This document shows positions 1 through 7,228 of a stretch of DNA of 7,327 nt, piece after piece. Numbering within the stretch: the first letter of the stretch is position 1; each line of letters starts with the position of its first letter. Under the pieces are notes generated by a model that saw only the letters and a list, made by a program, of their open reading frames with translations, had not been told where the DNA came from and did not search any database. The stretch lies in assembly GCA_002430545.1 (NCBI GenBank), contig DJCM01000022.1:1-7327 (forward strand), given 5' to 3'. Position numbers and translations under genes: made by a program. The DNA is from Flavobacteriaceae bacterium UBA5950 (GTDB taxonomy: Bacteria; Bacteroidota; Bacteroidia; Flavobacteriales; Flavobacteriaceae).

Positions 1-345
1 TACAGAACACAAACCAAACAGCTTTCAATAACAGATCAAGATGGAATTGGATTGCGGTTTATAGGGTCACCAGAATTTTCATTTGCCGTACATAACAACA
101 CCACGGATGATTATGATGATGGTGCTTGGAGAAATTCTAAACGAAAAGATGCGCTTGGAAATCCTAAAAACAGTCATCTTAACGGTATCAAACCAAGAGA
201 TTTGTTGAATCTAAATATTGATTATAGACAAATGGGCGTAGGTGGTGACAATTCATGGGGTGCCAAGCCTCATAATCAGTATCTTATCTGGCCCAAAGAT
301 TACACCTATTCTTTTATCATTCAACCTATAATTAAAGATAAATAG
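1..345 (+). CDS. GH2 beta-galactosidase, LacZ type, C-terminal end (5' truncated by window edge)
   Basis: Only the last 114 residues are present; the frame is open from base 1 and stops with TAG at 343-345. They match the end of the C-terminal beta-sandwich (Bgal small-chain domain) of long LacZ-type GH2 enzymes. The segment MGVGGDNSWGAKP (232-270) corresponds to E. coli LacZ MGIGGDDSW, whose Trp999 lines the galactose site; the equivalent Trp is at 256-258. The preceding FSFAVHNNTTDDYDD and the closing YTYSFIIQPI also fit LacZ. The family hydrolyses terminal beta-D-galactosides. In this setting it probably removes galactose from galactan oligosaccharides, feeding the galactose genes on the opposite strand (inference). 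Catalytic glutamates and any signal peptide lie outside the window, so location and exact specificity are unknown. A SusD identity was considered and rejected. The stop is 8 bases before the next start, indicating an operon. Confidence 0.9.
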   Translation, partial: YRTQTKQLSITDQDGIGLRFIGSPEFSFAVHNNTTDDYDDGAWRNSKRKDALGNPKNSHLNGIKPRDLLNLNIDYRQMGVGGDNSWGAKPHNQYLIWPKDYTYSFIIQPIIKDK

Positions 346-353
346 ACGATATC

Positions 354-2258
354 ATGTATAAACAAATTAATTATCAAGTAGTTGTATTTCTCTTAAGTTT
401 TTCCCTATGTGCTCAAAATCAATACTACTTGAGTAGCTCAACTGGAAATGACAACAACAATGGTTCGCAAACGCAGCCATGGAAAACATTATCGAAAATT
501 AGCAACACCACACTTGGTCCTGGTGATACAGTCTATTTCAAAAAGGGAGATACGTTTCGTGGGCATTATGTTGTTAATGGATCAGGGACAGAACAGAGCC
601 CAATCACTTTTACAGCTTATGGAACTGGAAATCAGCCTGTCATAAGCGGTTCGGACCATGATGATGGGGGTGGGGATTACCGTGAGGCCATACTCGTTGA
701 GAATGAAGACAATATGATTTTTGAGGATTTAGAGATTCAAAATCATAGAACAACTTCGCGCTCTAATGTTGGCGATTTGGTGAGTTTTGGAATTCAAGTC
801 ATAAGCAGCTCAGCTGGAACAAAAAACAACTTTACTTTTAGAGACATGACCTTTAAAAATGTGTATGGTCTCTATTGGGTAGACCCGTCAAATCAAAGTG
901 AATTCAATGCTTTTGAAGTATCAGGTTTAACTTTCAAGTCATCTTGGGGTGGTATTATCAATAATGTGGTTGTTGAAGATTCTTACTTTACTGACTTACA
1001 ACGAATTGGAATCCATATTAAAAACACTTCTGGTAAAACTTCTGACAAACGGAATACCAATATTGTGGTACGCCGTAATGAGTTTTTTCAAATAGGGGGC
1101 ACTTGTGTTTTACCTATTAGAACTGAAAACTGTTTGATTGAGAACAATATTTTTAACCAACCCGGTGCCAAAACCAACGATAAAATGATTGGTCGTGGAA
1201 GTGCCGTTTGGAATTGGTATAGCATCAATACTATTGTTCAGTATAACCAAGCCATAAATGCTAAAGGAATTCTGGACTCTCACGGAATTCATGTTGACCA
1301 TTCGAACGTGGATACATTTATACAATACAATTACATGCAAGATTGTGAGGGTGGATTTGTTGAGATTCTTGGTGGAAACCAACTTGCTGTTTATCGCTTC
1401 AACATTAGTGTCAATGATGGCTGGCGTGTAAACCCCAATTGGGCAAACAGCGATCATACCATCTGGTTGAATGATAAAATTGGAGGTCAAAGCGGACACC
1501 CTTCTTATAACAGCTTTATATACAACAATACTGTTGTCATAAATAAAAGCGGAAATGATGCATTCGACACAGCAATTGATATCAATGGGCACAACACCCG
1601 AATTTTTAACAATATTTTTTATGCTGCTAATGGCTCTGGTATTGGAAATCAACAAGGTAATTATAGTGACCCTAACCTAATGATGACCAACAACCTATTT
1701 TTTGGAGATATTAGAAATAATTTCAAAACCCTTGACTCAAATAGGTTGGAGGTTAATCCTGATTTTTACAATGAACAAAGTGATGACCAATATGGATTTC
1801 AAATCAATGCTTCTAGCCAAGCAATAGATGCAGGTGCAGCCTATACAGGGAATTATGCTCATCCACCCATTCCAGTGGACGCATCAACTATTTTTGCCAA
1901 CGTTGAGGAATACCCGACAGTGGATTTCTTTGGCCATTCATTATCAGGAGATTCTACACCCAATATAGGTGCTAGTAATGCGAAAAATGGAGAAATTACA
2001 CTCGCAAACAAATCCGATATTTCAACCGAAAAGATTTACATTCAAAACCCTATGATTTCTGATAAAGTGGTACTCTATGGAGTTGATAAGTCTCACCAAT
2101 ATGCACTGGTTGATATATTGGGGCGAACCAAACAGCAAGGCTTTTTAGAAGCCCAACAAGACGAAATCATTTTGGATGAGTCTCTAAATCCAGGCATCTA
2201 TGTTTTAAGACTCAGAGACAAAACCAATACGATTACATCCAAAATTATTGTGAACTAA
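354..2258 (+). CDS. Secreted right-handed parallel beta-helix protein with T9SS type A sorting domain; candidate polysaccharide-active enzyme
   Basis: This 634-residue protein begins with a signal peptide (residues 1-20, hydrophobic VVVFLLSFSL, probable cleavage between A20 and Q21). Next comes an entry segment common to many beta-helix proteins (YYLSSSTGNDNNNG, PWKTL, PGDTVYFKKGDTF; residues 24-68). Residues about 110-450 hold repeated rungs such as VVRRNEFFQIGG, CLIENNIFNQPG, FIQYNYMQDCEGGF, FIYNNTVVIN and RIFNNIFYAANG. A closing segment (IDAG at 491-494, TPNIGA at 535-540) resembles the end of other beta-helix proteins. Residues about 565-634 form a T9SS type A sorting domain (NPMISDKV, LVDILGR, LNPGIYVLRL, final KIIVN), so export across the outer membrane is expected. 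Beta-helix folds occur in PL6, GH82 iota-carrageenases, GH110 and GH141, but I recognise no family signature; catalytic residues are not assignable. The position between GH2 and GH16 genes suggests action on the same polymer. The start at 354 gives an intact signal peptide. Confidence 0.85.
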   Translation: MYKQINYQVVVFLLSFSLCAQNQYYLSSSTGNDNNNGSQTQPWKTLSKISNTTLGPGDTVYFKKGDTFRGHYVVNGSGTEQSPITFTAYGTGNQPVISGSDHDDGGGDYREAILVENEDNMIFEDLEIQNHRTTSRSNVGDLVSFGIQVISSSAGTKNNFTFRDMTFKNVYGLYWVDPSNQSEFNAFEVSGLTFKSSWGGIINNVVVEDSYFTDLQRIGIHIKNTSGKTSDKRNTNIVVRRNEFFQIGGTCVLPIRTENCLIENNIFNQPGAKTNDKMIGRGSAVWNWYSINTIVQYNQAINAKGILDSHGIHVDHSNVDTFIQYNYMQDCEGGFVEILGGNQLAVYRFNISVNDGWRVNPNWANSDHTIWLNDKIGGQSGHPSYNSFIYNNTVVINKSGNDAFDTAIDINGHNTRIFNNIFYAANGSGIGNQQGNYSDPNLMMTNNLFFGDIRNNFKTLDSNRLEVNPDFYNEQSDDQYGFQINASSQAIDAGAAYTGNYAHPPIPVDASTIFANVEEYPTVDFFGHSLSGDSTPNIGASNAKNGEITLANKSDISTEKIYIQNPMISDKVVLYGVDKSHQYALVDILGRTKQQGFLEAQQDEIILDESLNPGIYVLRLRDKTNTITSKIIVN

Positions 2259-2292
2259 TCGATTTTAAGCACAGATTATTAAATGTCACGAT

Positions 2293-3237
2293 ATGGGTAT
2301 AAGAAATAATTTTTTTGCCATCAAAAACACTATAATTTCATTTCTTTTTGTTTTTGTTACTTCATGTAACTCTCAAAACAATGACCTCTCTGATGCTGCT
2401 GAAGACGATTTAAATGATAACAATTCATCTACAAACCCTGCTCTAGCAAATTATGAGCTGATTAGGCAAGACGATTTTGGTTTTTTTGATACAACAAATT
2501 GGTCAAAGGGACTTACGAATGACAACGATGAATCCATTCGAATGATTTGGAATAAAAATACAGGTGGTGAACATCTGTTGAATGACAATTATGATGGATA
2601 CCTTGTAGATAATAATGTCTATGTTAATAATGGATTACTTTTTTTAGAAAACAGAAAGGAAACAATACAAGGAACAGATCCTGTGGGGCAGTTTGACTAT
2701 ACTACAGGTTGGATAAACTCACTCCAAAAAATTAACTTTAATGGAACAGAAAAAGGAGTTTACATTGAAATACGAGCCCAATTTCCAAAAGGTGATAAAG
2801 TTTGGCCTGCCATTTGGTTGATTGACGACTCCCCAAACAGGGGCTGGCCCCCTGAAATCGATATATGGGAATATTTTGGTCGCTTTTTTAATACCAATCG
2901 GACTGATGAAATGTTTATGCGCTACATATATGGGCTTTGGAACGATAAAAAAGACCACAGTGTGCCCATTGAAAATTTTCAGCAAACGTATAGTGCATTC
3001 AATCAGTTTTACACCTATGGATTTCTTTGGACAAAAGATCGTATGAGTTGGTATATCGATGACCAGCTCATACATACAAAGACCAAAGGAGTAGAAGTTC
3101 CATCAGCTGACTGGCCAAACAAACCCATGTGTTTGGTCATTAACAATGGACTGATGCGAGTTGTCAGCGATGAGAACACCACCTTTCCCAATGCACTTGT
3201 ATTGGATTACCTAAAAATTTACGAGGACAAAAATTAA
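2293..3237 (+). CDS. GH16 family glycoside hydrolase, surface lipoprotein
   Basis: The 314-residue product starts with a lipoprotein signal peptide: a hydrophobic stretch (IISFLFVFV) and lipobox VTSC with Cys25 as the lipidated residue. An acidic, Asn/Asp-rich linker (about 26-50) follows, which in Bacteroidota often goes with surface-exposed lipoproteins. The GH16 beta-jelly-roll covers about 52-312. The catalytic motif EIDIWE (E188, D190, E193) is the ExDxxE form with beta-bulge: E188 nucleophile, D190 helper, E193 acid/base. Flanking family features are YIEIRAQFP (157-165), VWPAIWLID (170-178), FYTYGFLWT (239-247) and WYIDDQLIH (253-261). GH16 enzymes are mostly retaining endo-hydrolases of beta-glucans or galactans (agarase, porphyranase, kappa-carrageenase, furcellaranase, laminarinase). 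The neighbours favour a galactan substrate, but the motif surroundings match none of these subfamilies clearly. A laminarinase-like activity is the main alternative. It lies 34 bases after the beta-helix gene. Confidence 0.93.
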   Translation: MGIRNNFFAIKNTIISFLFVFVTSCNSQNNDLSDAAEDDLNDNNSSTNPALANYELIRQDDFGFFDTTNWSKGLTNDNDESIRMIWNKNTGGEHLLNDNYDGYLVDNNVYVNNGLLFLENRKETIQGTDPVGQFDYTTGWINSLQKINFNGTEKGVYIEIRAQFPKGDKVWPAIWLIDDSPNRGWPPEIDIWEYFGRFFNTNRTDEMFMRYIYGLWNDKKDHSVPIENFQQTYSAFNQFYTYGFLWTKDRMSWYIDDQLIHTKTKGVEVPSADWPNKPMCLVINNGLMRVVSDENTTFPNALVLDYLKIYEDKN

Positions 3238-3251
3238 AATTACTGCGCATC
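3238..3251. other. Convergent intergenic gap between the two operons
   Basis: Only 14 bases separate the GH16 stop (plus strand) from the symporter stop (minus strand). They contain the 6-base palindrome TGCGCA but no stem-loop with a T tract on either strand, so there is no room for a separate intrinsic terminator. Each transcript must end inside the opposing gene or by another mechanism. Confidence 0.8.
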
Positions 3252-4940
3252 TTACCAAAACAACGCATACAACAGCGCTGTGATAAGGAGCACCCCAAAG
3301 GCAGCTACATTAAAGGTTTTGTCTGTGGCAAAGAGCTTTTTGCTCAGCACAATGCCTTTCGGGTCGTCCTGATTGCCTTCTAGCTTGCTGATGCCTGCAA
3401 TCACAAGTAGCGTACCTATACAAGTCAGCATCATCTGGTGCATAAACGGCAAGTTCACAAACAAGGTCGCATCACTCCAGCCGTTGGGTGCTACTTTGAA
3501 ATACATTGCAATCGGTATGGACAATATCACCCCCCAAATCGCTGCGTTGTTGGTGGCTTTTTTGTAGAACAGTCCCATAAGGAACACTGCCAATATCCCA
3601 GGGCTTACGACCCCTGTATATTCTTGAATAAACTGGAACACCTGCCCCAGACTGCCCAGTTGTGGTGCAATCAGCATGGCGATGATTAGCGCTACAAGTC
3701 CTGTTAAACGACCAACTTTCACCATTTGCTTATCGTTGGCATTTTTATTGAACATCGATTTGTAGATGTCCATCGTAAATATGGTGGATGTGGAGTTAAT
3801 CATCGATGCCAGTGAGGAGACGATCGCTGCGGCTAGGGCAGCTAGGATAAGACCTTTAAGTCCCACGGGGATAAAGTTTTTAATCAGCCAGGGTGCGGCG
3901 TTATCATTGGCGACATTGCCAGAGGTTCCCAAAAAGCCTTCGCTGCTAAGTAATCCCATGTTTAGCGTGCCTGTCTCAGGGTCTAGGTTCATCACATAAG
4001 CGATGATGCCCGGAAGTACCACAATCACAGGGATAATGAGCTTTAAAAAGGCTGCAAACACGATTCCTTTTTGACCTTCTTTTAAGCTTTTAGCTGCTAG
4101 TGTTCTTTGGATGATGTATTGGTTAAAGCCCCAGTAGTAGAGGTTCGCAACCCACATACCGCCAATGAGTACTGCTAAACCTGGAAGGTCCCACCAAGCA
4201 TCTCTTCCGTTGGGGGTGATGATCTCTCCTTTAGAGAGAATCATTGAAAAGCGTTCAGGTGCTTTTTCATAAACGTATTTCAGTCCATCAATAAAACTTC
4301 CAGAGTCTGTAACGTTGGCAAGGGCAAAGTATGCCATGAGTAGACCACCGATTATTAGCAGTACCACTTGAACCACGTCTGTCCAAGCAACAGCTGCCAG
4401 CCCGCCCCAAAGGGAATAGGCCGCAGCGAATAGGCCGAGTCCTATGATGCTATTGAGTAAGATGCTCCCATCACCGCTTCCAACAATGGTATCCAGTGCC
4501 TTCCCACCCAAAAAGAGGACGGTTGTGAGGTTGACAAACACAAAGAGTGCAATCCAAAATACGGCCAATATGGTTTTCAGGTTGGTGCTGTATCGTTTTT
4601 CGATAAACTCAGGAATGGTATAAAGTCCTTTTTCAATAAATATGGGTAAGAAGTATTTTCCAACCACCAGTAGTGTAATGGCGGCCATCCACTCATAGGA
4701 GGCAATGGCAAGTCCAAGCGCAAAGCCAGATCCAGACATGCCGATAAACTGCTCAGCTGAGATGTTGGCAGCAATGAGCGAGGCGCCAATCGCCCACCAA
4801 GGCAATGATTTACCTGCTAAAAAATAGTCTTCCGCACTTTTGGTCTCACCCTTTTTTTGGCGGGATACAAAGAGTCCGATGGATAGAATAATCAGCGCAT
4901 AAAGCGCGAATACAGCTATGTCTATGGTTGAAAAATCCAT
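3252..4940 (-). CDS. sglT: Sodium/galactose (glucose) symporter, SSS family, vSGLT-like
   Basis: The 562-residue inner-membrane protein belongs to the sodium:solute symporter family (LeuT fold) and shows about 14 hydrophobic segments, from residues 5-25 to 542-562. It is strikingly like Vibrio parahaemolyticus vSGLT (543 aa): shared blocks include FLAGKSLPWWA (40-50), NISAEQFIGMSGSG (59-72), YWGFNQYIIQRTLAAKS (269-285) and FIQEYTGVVSPGILAVF (437-453). By alignment from memory, the vSGLT galactose contacts are kept: N59, Q64, E83, N266, K300 and Q439, with gate residue Y269. The sodium-site serines correspond to S375 and S376. Sodium-driven uptake of D-galactose (or glucose) into the cytoplasm is the expected role, directly supplying GalK and GalT, which precede it in the same operon with 25 bases after galT. 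The start ATG is preceded by an A-rich leader without a GGAGG-type site. Its stop is 14 bases from the convergent GH16 stop. Confidence 0.94.
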   Translation of the reverse strand: MDFSTIDIAVFALYALIILSIGLFVSRQKKGETKSAEDYFLAGKSLPWWAIGASLIAANISAEQFIGMSGSGFALGLAIASYEWMAAITLLVVGKYFLPIFIEKGLYTIPEFIEKRYSTNLKTILAVFWIALFVFVNLTTVLFLGGKALDTIVGSGDGSILLNSIIGLGLFAAAYSLWGGLAAVAWTDVVQVVLLIIGGLLMAYFALANVTDSGSFIDGLKYVYEKAPERFSMILSKGEIITPNGRDAWWDLPGLAVLIGGMWVANLYYWGFNQYIIQRTLAAKSLKEGQKGIVFAAFLKLIIPVIVVLPGIIAYVMNLDPETGTLNMGLLSSEGFLGTSGNVANDNAAPWLIKNFIPVGLKGLILAALAAAIVSSLASMINSTSTIFTMDIYKSMFNKNANDKQMVKVGRLTGLVALIIAMLIAPQLGSLGQVFQFIQEYTGVVSPGILAVFLMGLFYKKATNNAAIWGVILSIPIAMYFKVAPNGWSDATLFVNLPFMHQMMLTCIGTLLVIAGISKLEGNQDDPKGIVLSKKLFATDKTFNVAAFGVLLITALLYALFW

Positions 4941-4965
4941 TTGGTTTCGTTTTTAATGGTTTTGT

Positions 4966-6003
4966 TTATGTTTTGTTGTTTGAATAATGTGTGGTTGCGC
5001 AATCACGCAAGCGTTGCGCGGCTTGCTCAGCAGTGATGTCACGCTGGGGGTTGGCAAACATCTCATAGCCCACCATAAATTTCTTGACCTCGGCTGAGCG
5101 TAATAGGGGCGGATAAAACGACATATGCATATGCCAGTGGCTGTTGTCTTTGCCGTCTGTAGGCGCTTGGTGTATGCCTGCAGAATACGGAAATGAGGTC
5201 TCAAAAAGGTTGTCGTATCTAGTGGTGAGGGCTTTTAGGATACTTGCATAATCCAATACTTCTTGGTGTGAGAGTTCTATAATAGAGGTAATATGTCTTT
5301 TGGGCACAATCATCGCCTCAAACGGCCATACTGCCCAATACGGAACCAGGGCTACAAAGCTTTCATTTTCCAATACAATGCGCTCTTTGGTGTTGCGTTC
5401 TTGTTGCAAATAATCGCCCAATAAACTGCTACTATTCTGCTCCCAATAGTTTTTTTGGCGTACTACCTTTTTCTGTACCTCTTGTGGAATGGAGCGTTGT
5501 GCCCATATCTGTCCATGCGGGTGTGGGTTGGAGCAGCCCATAATCGCTCCTTTGTTCTCAAAAATCTGTACGTGGTTGATGTTTGGGTCACTCCCAAGGT
5601 CAGCGTATTCCTTTTGCCAAAGGTTTATTATCTCAATAATATCACCAACCTCCATAAGTGGCAGCGTCAAACTGTGATTGGGGTGATAGCAAATCACTTT
5701 ACATATTCCGGACTCACTCTCGGCTTCTAACAGTCCCTCTTTAAAAGTTTCTTCTGGGCCTTCAAGAAGGGCTGCAAAATCGTTTTGGAAGCTATAAGTA
5801 CCTGTATAGTCTGGGTTTTTAGCACCTCCTGCGCGTTCATTGCCCGGGCACAGATAACAGTTGGGATCGTATTCCAAGCGTTCCACTTCTTGAGGCTTGT
5901 CTTTTTTGCCTTGCCATGGACGTTTGGTGCGGTGTGGAGACACCAGTACCCATTCGCCAGTGAGGATGTTTTTTCTTCTGTGTGGGGTGTTGTTAAAATC
6001 CAT
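4966..6003 (-). CDS. galT: Galactose-1-phosphate uridylyltransferase (class I GalT)
   Basis: GalT exchanges UMP between UDP-glucose and galactose-1-phosphate, giving UDP-galactose and glucose-1-phosphate in the cytoplasmic Leloir pathway. The 345-residue protein matches E. coli GalT (348 aa) throughout. The active-site motif GCSNPHPHGQIWA covers 156-168; H163 is the expected uridylylated nucleophile (E. coli H166), with Q165 next to it. The zinc ligands appear intact: C49 and C52 (CYLC), H110 and H161. N-terminal HRRKNILTGEWVLVSPHR and C-terminal FYPPLLRS (296-303) and KFMVGYEMFA (308-317) are also family hallmarks. Two of the four E. coli iron ligands look substituted: E182 aligns with K179 and H298 with S295, while H278 and H293 remain. 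The start codon directly follows the galK stop with no intervening base, so translation is probably coupled. Confidence 0.97.
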   Translation of the reverse strand: MDFNNTPHRRKNILTGEWVLVSPHRTKRPWQGKKDKPQEVERLEYDPNCYLCPGNERAGGAKNPDYTGTYSFQNDFAALLEGPEETFKEGLLEAESESGICKVICYHPNHSLTLPLMEVGDIIEIINLWQKEYADLGSDPNINHVQIFENKGAIMGCSNPHPHGQIWAQRSIPQEVQKKVVRQKNYWEQNSSSLLGDYLQQERNTKERIVLENESFVALVPYWAVWPFEAMIVPKRHITSIIELSHQEVLDYASILKALTTRYDNLFETSFPYSAGIHQAPTDGKDNSHWHMHMSFYPPLLRSAEVKKFMVGYEMFANPQRDITAEQAAQRLRDCATTHYSNNKT

Positions 6004-7140
6004 CTATGACTCAGAATTTACAGTTTCTACGCCATTAGAGGTAGCTACCAATATGGAGGTGAGGTTAATATCAAACTTTTGTTTGTAGGCTTTGCTTGCC
6101 AAATCCATAAACTCGTTGACAAAGCCCTCTTCCACTAGGTTAATGGTACAACCGCCAAAGCCACCACCCATCATACGACTTCCCACCACCTGCGGAAGGT
6201 TTTTTGATAGATCCACTAAAAAATCGAGTTCCGGACAACTGACCTCGTAGTTTTTCGACAGTCCTTCGTGGGTTTGGTACATCAGCTTGCCAAAACCCCT
6301 GATATCTCCTCTTTGGATAAGCTCTGCAGCCTTTAAGGTTCTGGCGTTTTCACGTGATACAAACAAAGCTCGCTGATAGACTTTTTCAGAGAGTTTTTCC
6401 TTGTAAGTCTCAATGACAGACTCTGGAACATCGGCTAAAAAATCATACGCTGGGTGATCTTTTTGAATGACAGCAAGGGCTTGTTCGCATTCTTCTCTTC
6501 GCGTGTTGTACTCACTCGATGCCAGGTTATGCGACACATTGGTGTTCAGTAGCAATATCTTATAAGGTGCAAACTCCGCATCAATGAGTTTGTAATCCAG
6601 GGTCTCGCAGTTGAGAAGTAATAGTTTTTTTCGTTTGCCCATCGTCACCGCAAACTGATCCATCACCCCACACTTGGTACCCACAAAGTTATGCTCTGCC
6701 ATGCGAGAGATCTCAATGAGCTCCAGATTGGAAAGCCCCAAGTCAAACAAATCATTTAAACCTTTAGCAACCCCACACTCCAGCGCAGCCGATGAGCTGA
6801 TACCAGCACCAATAGGCAGCTCACTGGATATCACGCAGTCAAAACCGCCAAGTTTTTGTGGGCGGGCTTTTACGACCCCGTCAACAACCCCTAGAACATA
6901 GTTCTCCCAGTGGGTATCGCTGATTTGTAAGGGCTCGTTGATATCAAAAGTAAAAGCACCTTCGTCTTCAGAATTGACCCGACATAGGCTGTTGTCTTTT
7001 TTTCGAAACCACATGGTGACTTTACGATCTATAGCTGCCGGTAGTACATGCCCTCCGTTGTAATCGATGTGTTCGCCAATAAGGTTAATGCGACCAGGGG
7101 ATTTTACAATGATGTCAGGATCGTTTGTGTTTATGGTCAT
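6004..7140 (-). CDS. galK: Galactokinase (GHMP kinase family)
   Basis: GalK phosphorylates alpha-D-galactose with ATP to galactose-1-phosphate, the first committed Leloir step. The 378-residue protein carries all three GHMP motifs. Motif 1 is the galactokinase signature GRINLIGEHIDYNGG (16-30), with R17, E23, H24 and D26 at the sugar and catalytic site. Motif 2 is PIGAGISSSAA (109-119), the phosphate-binding loop. Motif 3 is GGGFGG (325-330). The probable catalytic base is D161 in KCGVMDQF, and Y211 in YNTRREECE is the usual galactose-contacting tyrosine. These argue against mevalonate or homoserine kinase. The N-terminus before motif 1 is short (15 residues), but no in-frame ATG lies just upstream, so the start at 7140 is kept. 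It is the first gene of the galK-galT-symporter group, 82 bases after the sulfatase stop, with a possible own promoter in that gap. Confidence 0.97.
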   Translation of the reverse strand: MTINTNDPDIIVKSPGRINLIGEHIDYNGGHVLPAAIDRKVTMWFRKKDNSLCRVNSEDEGAFTFDINEPLQISDTHWENYVLGVVDGVVKARPQKLGGFDCVISSELPIGAGISSSAALECGVAKGLNDLFDLGLSNLELIEISRMAEHNFVGTKCGVMDQFAVTMGKRKKLLLLNCETLDYKLIDAEFAPYKILLLNTNVSHNLASSEYNTRREECEQALAVIQKDHPAYDFLADVPESVIETYKEKLSEKVYQRALFVSRENARTLKAAELIQRGDIRGFGKLMYQTHEGLSKNYEVSCPELDFLVDLSKNLPQVVGSRMMGGGFGGCTINLVEEGFVNEFMDLASKAYKQKFDINLTSILVATSNGVETVNSES

Positions 7141-7222
7141 TAGTGACGTTTGTTGGAAAATTAGTCTTTTTTGATCGAACTGAATGCGATAATCATGATA
7201 AACGTATAAAGTATGAACTATT
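7141..7222. other. Sulfatase-galK intergenic region
   Basis: This 82-base stretch is the longest gap in the window. It is AT-rich and holds most of the candidate galK promoter. It has an 8-base palindrome (ATCATGAT) but no long inverted repeat and no hairpin followed by a T tract, so no sulfatase terminator was found. The bases directly before the galK ATG are A- and C-rich with no GGAGG-type ribosome binding site, as is common in Bacteroidota. Confidence 0.6.
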
Positions 7223-7228
7223 TTACAA
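7199..7228 (-). promoter_or_regulatory. Candidate Bacteroidota promoter upstream of galK
   Basis: On the minus strand TACGTTTA (7206-7199) differs from the Bacteroidota -7 consensus TAnnTTTG only in the last base. A TTG (7228-7226) lies 19 bases upstream of it, a fitting -33 element and spacing. The -33 part overlaps the last sulfatase codon. Transcription would begin near 7192, leaving a leader of about 50 bases before the galK ATG. In AT-rich DNA such a match can occur by chance, and read-through from the sulfatase gene is equally possible. Confidence 0.35.

Noticed and set aside
1..345. First gene fragment as the C-terminus of a SusD/RagB lipoprotein
   Set aside because: Position before polysaccharide enzymes suggested SusD, but MGVGGDNSW and the surrounding residues are those of the LacZ C-terminal domain.
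1110..1655. 181-codon open frame on the minus strand inside the beta-helix gene
   Set aside because: It lies fully antisense to a well-supported gene, shows no recognisable domain, and is readily explained by the low stop density opposite this coding frame.
354..2258. Beta-helix protein as a GH82 iota-carrageenase or PL6 alginate lyase
   Set aside because: The fold type agrees, but I could not identify family-specific catalytic motifs, so naming either would be a guess.
2719..3075. 118-codon minus-strand frame opposite the GH16 gene
   Set aside because: It is antisense to the conserved catalytic region of GH16 and has no protein-like motifs.
3272..3281. Palindrome ACAGCGCTGT near the convergent junction as a terminator
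   Set aside because: It has no loop and no T tract on either strand, and it lies in the codons for the last symporter helix.
4223..4239. Inverted repeat TCTCTC...GAGAGA within the symporter gene
   Set aside because: A short six-base stem inside a conserved coding region; no sign of function.
5006..5018. Hairpin CGCAA-GCG-TTGCG in the 3' part of galT
   Set aside because: Only five base pairs, no T tract, and it lies in conserved C-terminal codons (AAQRLRD), so coding explains it.
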